Source: Protea cynaroides (Eukaryota > Streptophyta > Magnoliopsida > Proteales > Proteaceae). From it: DNA of 64,000 nt. The DNA is taken from contig CM053266.1 in the NCBI GenBank assembly GCA_028583415.1, forward strand, positions 36,699,758-36,763,757. The letters run 5' to 3'. The notes under the pieces are model-generated. The model was given only the letters and a program-made list of their open reading frames with translations. It was not told the origin of the DNA and made no database searches. The translations under genes and the position numbers were made by a program. How positions within the stretch are numbered: the stretch's first letter is position 1; each line of letters opens with the position of its first letter. Positions 1 to 11,400 of the stretch are shown here, in pieces.

Positions 1-225
1 AAGTATTTAAAACCCAGCCCAATCTACGTTCCCTCAACTCAGTCCAGGCCTAGTCCAGTCCATATTTGAATCAGGCTGAGATATTTCATTCCAAATCCAA
101 CCCTATCTGGTTCCAGCCCAAGCAAGCCCTACCAACCTTTTTTATAAAGGCCCAAACAAGTGGCCTAGGCGAAGTTAGATCCCACAAAAGCCAACATCCA
201 ACGGTTCTAATTGGTTCTTAGAAAA

Positions 226-746
226 CACGTGGGGTAAAGCCAATACCATGGCTGTCTTTTCAAACTTTAGGTCAAAGACCGCGGGGTGCAGTACAACGCG
301 AGACCAGACCAGCTGGACTATTGTGACTTTCCAAGTCCAAAACCATCGCCTACTGGTTAACCCTAGATGGATGGATACCTTTTTCTAGAATGTGATTTAA
401 CAGCCGCAGCCCGCAGGTGAGGGTGATGTCATTACTGCCCTAGTGAATTCATCCATCCACCGGTTACGATCGCCACACGTTCACCACAATCAGCACGGAA
501 CATCTATTCATTGCAGTTACGGATTGAATGGTATCACGTGAATAAAAAAAACAAGAGTAAAGACAAAAACCAAAATACAAATATCCCTCCACCTGTCACT
601 CTGTCAGACGCGGAGACGAGAAATTGAAACTACACGATTCCTCCACCTCTTCACATCGAACCACCGATCCCGATTCCAGATGTTTTCTCTTTCTTTTTTC
701 TTTCTTATTTTAAAGAGCAAAGTTTGAGTCTCTGAGGCTTATAAAA
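226..746 (+). promoter_or_regulatory. Promoter elements of the GH17 glucanase gene
   Basis: Upstream of the ATG at 799 there is a TATAAAA sequence at 740-746, about 53 bases before the start codon. This leaves room for a short 5' leader. Two palindromic CACGTG G-boxes lie at 226-231 and 535-540, and a GGTCAA (reverse W-box core) lies at 270-275. G-boxes bind bZIP and bHLH factors and W-boxes bind WRKY factors. That fits a cell-wall or defence glucanase, but function is inferred from short motifs only. Confidence 0.45.
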
Positions 747-798
747 TCAACAGAAGCTAAGCAATCAATCTGTTTCGCTCCTCCATTACTCTAACACC

Positions 799-3184
799 AT
801 GGTCAAGACAGGTGGGCTTCTTCTGCTCTTCATCTTCCTTCTCGTCTCAGCCGTTCTCGTCCAGGACTCGGCCGCCATAGGTGTCAACTATGGCTCCATG
901 GGCAACAACCTTCCATCTTCCAGTCAAGTCGCGGCCTTCCTGAAACAGAGCACCATCATCGACAGGGTCAAGCTCTTCGACACAAACCCCGATGTCCTCC
1001 GTGCCTTTGCCAACACCGGCATCGCCGTCACTGTCACCGTCGGCAACGGGGACATCCCTTCTCTAACTAATCTACCCACAGCCCTTGCCTGGGTCGCCTC
1101 CTACATTACCCCTTTCCACCCCCAAACCCTAATCAACCGCATCGCCGTTGGTAACGAAATCATGGCCACCGGTGATAAATCCCTCATTTCCAAGCTGCTA
1201 CCAGCCATGAAAACCCTCCATAACGCCCTTAAACTCGCGGGAATCAACGACATCCAGGTCTCTACCCCTCACTCTCTGGGTATCCTCTCTGCCTCCGAGC
1301 CGCCGAGCATCGGCAGGTTCCGACGTGGGTACGACAGGGTCATCTTCGCTCCGATGCTTCAGTTCCACAGAGATACCAAATCGCCCTTCATGATCAATCC
1401 ATACCCGTACTTCGGCTACTCTGCAAAAACTCTGAACTATGCACTCTTCAAGCCCAACCAAGGGATCTACGACAAGTTCACGCGGATCACGTATACCAAT
1501 ATGTTTGATGCGCAGCTCGATGCCGTTCACTCGGCGATGAAGTTATTGGGGTACGGCGATGTAGATATTGTGGTGGCAGAGACTGGGTGGCCGTCGGCTG
1601 GAGATCCAAACCAGCTGGGAGTCAACATCGACAGCGCTAGGTCGTTCAATGGCGGTGTCATCAAGCACGTCACCTCTGGTCGTGGCACTCCGTTGATGCC
1701 TGGACGGAAGTTCGAGACTTACATCTTCTCTTTGTTCAACGAGAATCTCAAACCAGGTCCGATCGCTGAACGGAATTTCGGCCTCTTTCAGCCGGACTTT
1801 ACACCAGTTTACGACGTGGGGATTTTGCGTGCTGGGCAGGTAATAATAAATCAATAAAGTAAACTCTTCTCTGTTCCTTCTACAGCTCTTCACCGCTGAA
1901 CTTTCTGAGTTAAAAAAAAAAAATATTCTGTACCTAAGCAGAACCCGAGCACAAATGCATCAACACCTGTAGCAGGAAAGAAATGGTGCGTGCCGACGGC
2001 GGACGCAAGTGATGCAGCGTTGCAGGCGAACATCGACTACGTGTGCAGCTCAGGATTGGATTGCAAGCCCATTCAAGCTGGGGGAAGCTGCTTCGATCCC
2101 AACACCGTAAGGTCTCATTCATCCTACATCATGAACGCTTACTACCAGGCCAATGGTCTCCATGACTTCGACTGTGACTTTAGCAACACCGGTCTCATCA
2201 CAACCTCTGATCCCAGTAAGTCTTTATTCCTTTCCTTTTTCTTCTTTTTTTCTACTTTTAAAAGGAGGAGTAAGAAAGAGGTAACGTGAAAGGAAAGGAT
2301 GTCTTCGAGAACCAGATACCCGACCGCCGTCAGTGACAGTATTCCCACACTTTTTCGTTATCCCCGTGCATGACATGACGGCTACTTGGGCTGTTGCAGT
2401 TGCTTCCCCCTTCCACTTCCCCTTCCCCTTCCCCCTTCCCTTCCCTGGTATAAAGCCACGTTAATGTAATTATGGGTCCCACCATTACGGCAGTGCCCGC
2501 ACCGTCATTTATGAGAGAGATTAAATACATAAAAAATCTGACTAGCTTTCGGTATCTACGTTTCACGTTTCTCGGAGAGTTGAGCTGCGTATGGATCATA
2601 ATAAATCCACGCGCGGGGATTCCTAGGACTACCACGTGGTAAATTGGATCGGCCAAAATTTTCTGACATGGATACCTATCCTCCATCAGAGGAGGAATTC
2701 TCACCATTGGACCAAATTCTAACCGACCAATCACCATCCACGGAGGATGGGCCTCTCTATCATTTCGTGGATGTGAGTAGGTTGATGGAAATTAGGTAAT
2801 GTTTGGAAGGAAGGAAAATTTTAAATATTTTTCTTAGATAAAAGAGAAGGAAAAATATATAAATTATTCATTAATTTTGTCTTATTATATATTTTAATTT
2901 TTTTTTTTTTTTTTATTTTTTTTACTTAGGTTATGATCATGTGCCCCTCATGTGGATGATATGGGTGTGGCATGAGAGATTCTTTCTATACTTGTGCAGC
3001 AGGAGAATCTCTTCCCATAAAATATTAAAGAATTTTAAGAAAAATTTCATGTAAAATATTATAATAAAAGAAAACAGTATTTGCTCCCCTCTCCCCCCTT
3101 TTCTTTCGTTGATTGTGAAATTTTGATGCATCTTTTCTTCTCCCTTTTTTTGCAGGTTATGGTAGCTGTCAATATCTCTCTTGA
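799..3184 (+). CDS. Glucan endo-1,3-beta-glucosidase (GH17) with C-terminal X8/CBM43 domain
   Basis: Hydrolyses internal beta-1,3-glucan (callose) bonds at the cell wall or plasmodesmata. Coding exons are 799-1839, 1942-2215 and 3156-3184; introns have GT..AG ends and phases 0 and 1, giving 447 aa. Residues 1-26 are a signal peptide ending before IGVNYG. The GH17 barrel spans about 27-345, with the proton donor Glu120 in GNE and the nucleophile Glu261 in AETGWPS. Exon 2 adds a short Ser/Thr/Pro linker and an X8 domain starting KKWCVP, with the expected six cysteines. The last one (YGSC) sits on the tiny third exon, which codes only the final residues. No hydrophobic GPI tail follows, so I infer secretion rather than anchoring. 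The ATG at 799 is the first in frame and precedes the signal peptide. Convergent with PBE downstream. Confidence 0.93.
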
Positions 3185-3514
3185 GTGCGGGAGGGATGAA
3201 AGAGTGTTGAAATGAGGAGGTCTATAATGAAGCTTCGCCTTGGCATTGACTTGGGTGCCTAACTATTTATTTCATCCTTTCCAAACAGTTTCTACCATCT
3301 GTAATGAAATGGAAACTGGGGACGTTCTGTTTGCTAACCTCCTAGTTTAGACTCTAGACTGGATTATTATTATCATTATTATTATTCTTTTCATTTTTTT
3401 CCTCTCTAATTTAATTCCGATGCCTCAGATCTTTAATGTGCCGTTCGAATGGGATTGTGAAGTACCCTCAATTGTTGTGAGGCTAGCAAAACCAAACTTA
3501 AGATTTTTTTTTTT

Positions 3515-3516
<2 letters not shown>

Positions 3517-3546
<30 letters not shown>
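3517..3546. repeat. (GTT)10 microsatellite
   Basis: Ten uninterrupted GTT triplets follow a T run. Confidence 0.95.
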
Positions 3547-3582
3547 GGTATCAGGTTGTGTTTCTTATCACATGGTTATATG

Positions 3583-3814
3583 CATGGTTTTAAGGTATCT
3601 GGATGGGATTGGATGTATATACATATCGATATCTAATACTTTAATTTTTTTAATACCTTTTATTTAAATATTAGGCAAATGTTATTTTAATATTGGTCAA
3701 GTGTCACTTTATCATTGATTCTGTATGAATTTGATACTAATCGGGTGATACGGTGCCAATTTTCGGAATGACAGATACCTCACCCTTTGGGATACACCAT
3801 GAACTAAAACCATG
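3583..3814. mobile_element. Small hAT-type MITE, 232 bp
   Basis: The left end reads CATGGTTTTAAGG and the right end is its inverse, ...CTAAAACCATG. The flanks are GTTATATG at 3575-3582 and GTTACATG at 3815-3822. That is an 8-bp target duplication with one mismatch, as expected for hAT transposons. No coding capacity. Confidence 0.75.
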
Positions 3815-6077
3815 GTTACATGAAGCCTACCCAAGTAAGAATATTCTTGCAGAAAATGTTTGTTATCACATGAACCCTTGGAAAGGCCTTCTCCCAGTCA
3901 GCATCTGTTCTATGTGGTAGTTTAGTTGGATCAGAAAAATGTGGACATGTTAACATTATCATATGCTATATTGATTCAACACGATATCATACATCATCTT
4001 TTATACTGTTGAAACGGTTTAGATTGATGCACTCTTTTCACCATCCTTTGGAAGCCATTAGAATTGAAGCTTTAATGTCCTTCCAAGTTCCACGATTACA
4101 ATTTACAACCTTCTTCCTTCTACCAGGCCAGCTTTGATTGTGAAAATAAGAGAGGAAAGCTTGCTTGCAACCCAACTTGCTGTTTAATGGATATTTGTTT
4201 TTCATCTTCTACTCTGGCATGATGAAGAAAATTATGGGCGGGACCGTGCAAGTAAAATGAAGGTTCCTGCGGAATATAAAGTTACTTTCAAAGGCATAAT
4301 TTGCCTGCACAGTCGTGCATGTGCAAGGGTACCAGTAGGGGTTGAATTAATAATCATATAATACGTGTTTTGGACATCAATAACTTGGGCTTGAGTCAAA
4401 TATTATGCAGTTTTTTCACTCAATACTTTTAGTAATGAATAGTCTTTCTAATAGCATTAATAATTATTATTTGATTTTCGACAAGATGGGTTAGGTTGCA
4501 ACTGGATCAGGGCCCAGGTCTAACTTGTGAATACCTTAGCCTTGGCCCACACCTGGCCCCACATTGGGCAGGCTAGGCTAGGTTTTGAATAAGGGTTGGA
4601 ATCAGTATACAGTTTTTAAAATAACATCAAGGCTCTTAATTATTTTTATTGTCATGGATTTGTCTCAAACTCTTCAAACCTTCAATTTATAATGAAACCC
4701 CCAACCCCCATTTCTTTAGATATTATATGTAAAATTTTAATATACTACACCTGCAATATCAGGGTAGTTATTATCTTATATATGCTAAACTAAGGGTGGT
4801 ACTTAGATATGCTAAATCAACGGTGAACTATGATATGGTAAACCTACATTATATACATACATTTTTAGCCTTAAGCACAGCCTGGCCCAGTTCGACTCGG
4901 GTTTGGGTTTCCTGGCCAAAGCCTAGTCCACGGGTAAAAACCCAATCAAGCCTGGAATATATATATATATATTTTTTTTCCGGGGGTTCCAAATATGTAT
5001 CCATATAGTTGGAAGATGCCACATTATCAATCACAATGACCAAAATCAGTTAAGATGTTTTACCGAACCTGACCATATGTCCCAATTTGCTATATTTGAA
5101 CTTAAAAAGATGGCATAATGATACTTAAAATAAATGTCTATAAGAATTCATCATGCATGAAGCTCCAAACAAAAGATTGGTTTTCTATTGAAATGATCTG
5201 TAGTTAAAATTTAGGGAGAATGGCTAGTCCATGGTGCACGGATTATTTTTATTAAAGACATTTTGGTTCCAGAGTCACGAGTTTATGACTAATTTCAGAC
5301 ATTATTCAGGCCATGGTTGCTATCATGGATTTCTTGGACCACACTACTCATGCTCGCGTTGCCTAACCCGAGGAGCATCGGTTCTCCCCTCTGGTCACCA
5401 TGGCTCACTAACCTAGCCCTTCCCCTTATTTGTCTGGGTTTCTACTCTCTATAGTAGAGCAAAAAAAAAAAAAAAAATTTAAGGTTCAGTTATTTCTTTC
5501 CTGAATCATATGGTGGGTACTGGATCAATTCATCCATGAGAAAGCATTCTATGTGGACTCTAGTAACAAAAAAAAAAAAAGGCAGTAGTAGTATGTTGAA
5601 TATCCGGACGACCCACTCTATATGGTCCGGTAGCCAGCCATAAGTGAAATTGTAGATCAGAAACATTCACCCACTGTATTTGCATCATCATTTTTTATTT
5701 TCAATCGCCCAAACTTTTTCCCAACCATCTTGTAGAAACATTCCAACATTTTAATGGACTTTCAGAACTTTATTCTTACCACATAGCCCACTTTGCTTCA
5801 GGCTGAAATTTAGGAGAAATTCCGACAGCAATGATTGGGGTACTAGGCCTGTTACAGGGATTAATAATCGAATTCACTGCAACTGAAATTTTGAGAAGGA
5901 TTTATGAGATAAAAATCTATGAGATATTTGTTCTTAAGACACTTTCATGGAACACTTAAATACATGAATTAAGAACTACAACTTGATAAAATTTAGATGA
6001 ATCTGAAGCTATTTCATTTCAAATATCAAAATGACATCCCAAATCTAAACCAAGATTTCTACAAACAACCCTATCAT

Positions 6078-8399
6078 TCAAGCCCCTGAAACCTCAATCA
6101 TTTCCTGCTCAACAGTGCCTTGGACAACTGGGTAGTATTTGTAGTGGAGTTCTCCAACATCATCACCAAATAACTTCTTCCATCCATTTGGTCCCACATA
6201 ATAAACTGATTTAGGAAAACAGAAAAAAAAATGAAAGTTAATTGCCAGCTTAGACTCCAAGTCTCCAACAATAGGTAGGTGTGTGTGGAGGTGTAGAGAG
6301 GGGGGAGTGAGAGAGAGACAGACCGCTAGCAACTCCACCACTGGCTCCATCTCGAAATGTTGCATGATAAATGGCTCGGCGAGCCAATTCTGCACCTTCT
6401 TCAATAGACATATCATACCGGTAACTGGTAAGAAAATATTAAAGTAAGGTAAAAATGAGAAGCTCCTAAGAAGTGAGTAGGCAAGAGAACAACAAAGAAA
6501 TGATGTACCCATTATCCAGTACACCATAAGCATACGGTGAACCAGAACCAACAGAAAATCGTGTTCCTTTGAGTCTTCCCCCTTCACTATCCACGTAGTA
6601 CAATCCAGGACCCTAAAACCAAAACAGAGGACATAATTGGGAGATTCAATTTGTGGGGGAGGGGGAGGGGGAGGGGGGATCATAAATATTGAAATAGATG
6701 AACACGATTATTACAGTCTCATCCCATCCAGCAATCATGGTCCCAACAGATAGACCCATTCCACGATATGAATAAAGTATATTTGCCAAAAGCTTCGAAG
6801 CCCCAGCAACCGAAATTCTTCGCTTGTTCGCAAGTTCATGCAGCCGGCACTGGAAACAGAGAAATTGAACCACAGTATCTTCCAATATTAGAAGTATAGA
6901 CTGCGTAGCAAAACCAGTACATACAACAGCCATTATGTTGCTGAAAATGAAATATCCATAGTCAAGTAAAGGGTTTTGCAAGCATCACTCACAGGAAATC
7001 CTTGCATGAACGGACAGTTCGGAACATAGTTAGTTAATATGGAAAATGGCAACAAAACTTTAAACAGTACGGTGCAATTAAAAAACGGTTCACAAATTAA
7101 ACAGGATGGTCAAAAATAATGTCTCGTTTTTTATAACGGCAAAAAAGGGAAAACGGCTAGTACGAGTTTTAAACGGCAAAATTTAAATAACACAGGACCA
7201 AAACAATGGTAATATACATATAAAGAGAAGAAAAATTAAAACAACCATGCATCAGAGGGCTCATAATCGTGGATAGGATTTCAGTTTATTTATAATGGCC
7301 CACATATTCATACACTAATAATGATCAACACAAAAAAAAAACCCCTTAAAATACCTTAGTTTTTCATTTACTTCGTAGTTTGTACAATACAAACAATTCT
7401 AATGGTTTAACCAATCCAAGATCCATCACCATTAATTCAAAATCTAACTAAAATGAAGTATGAACGACATTAATTGGAGTGTAGATTCTCTAGACTCTAA
7501 TGAGGGCACCAGCTGTGCAATAATTAATGCAAATAGGAATTGTCAATTAATCCCACATCAGATGTGTGGGAGACAAGAAACATGTGGGTTATAAAAGAAA
7601 GTGTAGTGGGAATTGAACTCTGTATTAATAATTCTTTTAAGAATTGGGCAGCCAAGCAGCCTCTTGGCAGTTGGACAGCTGTATTCATATTTTTAAATAA
7701 AATTTATTGATTTGAAAGGGGCAAATTGGGTAATTAAAACCGTTTTTTTGGATTAAAAAACATGGGGACGTGTTTAATACACGTATATTGGGCAAGCCTT
7801 GCCGCATGGCGTTTTTCCCGTATTGTTCAGCATGATACGTGATACGCGTATTATACAGTAATAATACGGTACGAAAAAAACCCATATGATATGCGTATTA
7901 ACTAACTATGGTTCAGAACCACCAGTCTACAGTTTGCTGGATCCCAAGTTCCCAACCAAAAATTCCAAATATAAAGACTGTACCTGATACAGCAGTGGAT
8001 TCGCCCCTGCATTTTTGTCACTTTTTAGGGGTGCAACTCGAGCCAGCATCAGATGATCAGACTCCAATTACAATTTACAATTACATTGAGGGTCGGATTT
8101 CAGCTCAGGAACTTGATTGAACTAAGCCATTTCCAAACTAATTGGGGTCTTTTACTTGAATTCACTGCCCTATTCAAATGTCAACCCAACCCACCACGGC
8201 CTGAGTTGCACCCCTATCACTCCTCTTTCCATTTTAGAATTTGTGATACAATTGATTTGCGCATTCCAATCCCCATACATGTACCTCATGTCTGTCATCA
8301 TCTACGTGCATGATAACCAATATAAACAGTGAAACTGATGAGGAACCTATTAATATGGACACAAAACAAAAAACCACATACGTTTGGTTTCGTGTGCAT

Positions 8400-8445
<46 letters not shown>

Positions 8446-11400
8446 ATCTTAATACCTCATCAATAAAGCCCTGGACAATGGCAGAGGGTGAAAATTCGGC
8501 AAAAAAGGTCAAGGCCCATCCAGGCCTGCCCAAAACTTTCAGGACCTAGGCTGGGTTCTTCAGCCCCTTGAGCTGGTGCTAGGGTTGGGAAATCCAGGCC
8601 CAATGCTGGGCCAGGAGCCCAGCCCCTACATATGAATGCCTATATACCTTTTATAGACCATTGGTTAGTAAAGAATGTACCACAATACAAGAAAACAGGA
8701 AAGGAGCAGGGAGCTACCTTGATGCCCAAGTTTCTATGCCAAAATTGGCAATCAGCAGCTCCTCCAGCCATAGTACCAAGCATGTAAGGATTGATCTCAA
8801 TGATTTTCTTAACAGACTGTGATGCTGCGAATATTAGAAAATAACTGATCAGAAAATTTTGCCTTAGAAGACCCATAAAAAATGAATAAACAATCCAAAC
8901 CAAGTCTAATGCATTCTCTTTTGACAGCTGATGGTTATAAAACCAGTGGACATATTTAAAAAAGAAAATTCATAAAAGGGTCATCTGCTACATCAGGAGC
9001 AGTAGGAGCAGTATGCAATCATGTAGTTTTATGCAAAAAAAAAACCCAGTTTATCACTCTCTTATAAAGTCATCTAATAAGATGTGGACAACATCTACTA
9101 CTTCCCCAAACAACGTAAGCCTTTGATGCCAAGCAGTTAATGCCTCCAAGTATTTATCACTTAAAAAGGTTTGATGCATGAGACTGTCTTATGATAAAAA
9201 TATGTACTAAATGAACCAATTGAACACAAGCAATTATGATAAATTGAAAAGGGAAAACTTTGAACCTTCAATGGGGCACCACAACTTTAGTCTCGAGATA
9301 CAATGTATTATGAAGCTTCGTCATTTTAATTTGATCAATGGTAAAATAATATTAGAGTTGCTGAAGAACAAGTTCTAGCCTCCAGGATTAGCTCTGGTGA
9401 ATTGTGATGCAGGGCCAATCAAAGTAATCATCTTCCAGAAATATGAATTAGACTGTTGGTATTTGGTGAATAAGTAAATAAATAAAGTAGATCACAGTTG
9501 TAATAGTAGGAATAAGAATTGGTATTTCAAAGATATTAAGTGTAGTATGCACATTTTGTTCCAGGCATAGACTAAAATCCATGTTTTGAAAAAAGAAAAT
9601 CGGTTCTGGGTCTTGAAAGAGGATTATACCCGCAGCCAACAATATCAAGAAAGAAAATATAGAAAAATTCTCTAGAAAATTGCATTCTACTTACTACGAT
9701 GTCTTCCTCTTTGAACCCCTAGGGTCACGAATTCTATCGAGTTATAAGCTCGCAAAAAAGTTCCAGGAGAAAAGCCAACACAAGAAAAAGCAGAGAAAAG
9801 CTTCTATAGAGAATTTTCACTTTTGTAAGCCCTACTCAATTACTCAAGATTCATTTTTATTTTAGGACTCCTCAGATACCGAAATTAATTTTAGCGCCAC
9901 ACAGACCATGTTTTGAAACAAATAACTGACAGAAACAGGAAGTAAAATATCCCAAAAAATAAACAAAAGAACAAACTCAAATCTGAACTAGATCTACCCA
10001 AAAACAAAATTATAATGCATTTATAGCCACAAAACAAGATAATTTAAATAAAATGAGACTTCAGATCGACCCAGCCAACAAAAGCAACTTCCTCCTCTAA
10101 CACAGGCTGCTCTGACAACATGGTGATGCAGATAGACCATGAATGATTTTCTTTCCCAACTTTCTTGCATCAATTGTGGTGTAACAGGCCTAGTTAAGTT
10201 TCAGATAACACTGGATTTTACAAGATCAGGCTTGCCCAGATGTTAAAACTTACACTACAAATATGTACAATGATTATGCAGTCTACAGACAGTTTTTTCA
10301 TATTCAAAAAATAAAATTAAGTATCAATTTTGATACTTGAGAACCCATAAAAAAAAAGGGAAGAAAACACAAATCAAGAGCATCGAAGTAAACAGCAAGC
10401 ACCAAATACCCCTATTTTTTTCTTCTTCGGAAAGAAAAGGTAATACCATAAAATACCAAATTCAAGATTCAAGAATACTGATTCCTCATTAAATATTCAT
10501 GAACACAAATAAGACCCTGTATTAACTATATCACGCTATTGTAAACCCAATGATGTAGACAGGTCTACGGGTCTCAAATGTGGCCGCAAGAAGCAGCTGC
10601 GCACATAGCTGGAAGGATGCAAATATGCAACTACGGAAGGCTGCAAATATGGAAGTCTAAGATCATAGAAGAATGTGATTTTCGGGTCAAAGCTGGTGTT
10701 CCAAATTTAGTAGATTGCAGTAGGATTTTACTTTCCATTGTTGTTCAGTTTCCTTTGATAGTTACTTTCCTAGTTGAGGAGTTTCCAAGTTGGTAAGTTT
10801 CCATTATTATCAGCTTTCCTAGTTGGTTGGGCTTTCCATTGTTACCTCTATTTTCAATCCCTATTTAAATCATGTAAGGCTTATGTCAAGACAGGTTTGA
10901 GAATTAATAAATTGAAGCAATGGTGCTGGGATTTGAAAGCCTGTGATGACATGGGTGAGAGACCCAGAACTGAGATAGGTCCTTCTCTTTTCTTACTTGT
11001 TTCTCCTCTTCATCCACCCACTTTACTTACCGCACTACTTCAATTCTGCATACAATAATACCCCACCGCCACCACTGTCATACTCATTACTTCCACATGC
11101 AATAATACTTCATCAGCATCTCCATTCAAACACTAATAACACATCAGCTATGTGTTAATACCTTGTTCATGCGATGGTACATCATTCACACAACTATATC
11201 ATCTCGCCTTCACTGTCCATGTAACAATACCCCTATTGGACTGTAAATTATACAGGTGATAAGACCAGTACTTAGGCAGAGAGCCAGCCTTCATTGTGAT
11301 CCTCCGCAGGCCATTGTCAGGTTGTGACACCACTGTTGGTTTGCATTACCCAATAGATCAAAATTAAAGTAAAACTCAGAAAGGAAATACTACAGAATTT

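Larger units (their letters stand above)
3185..6077. other. Intergenic DNA between the glucanase and PBE 3' ends
   Basis: No gene seen. It holds a (GTT)10 microsatellite, a small hAT-type element at 3583-3814, short A/T runs and a (TA)n near 4957. Two patches rich in GGCCCA/CCTGGCC words, at about 4490-4590 and 4865-4950, look like decayed repeats. Short ORFs here have no recognisable domain. Confidence 0.6.

Noticed and set aside
1198..1530. 110-codon antisense ORF inside the glucanase
   Set aside because: Shadow of the GC-rich coding exon on the opposite strand; no homology features.
10550..11060. Possible solo LTR in PBE intron 2 (TATTTAAATC followed by AATAAATTG)
   Set aside because: Composition is LTR-like, but I could not find TG..CA ends with a target duplication. 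Too weak to list.
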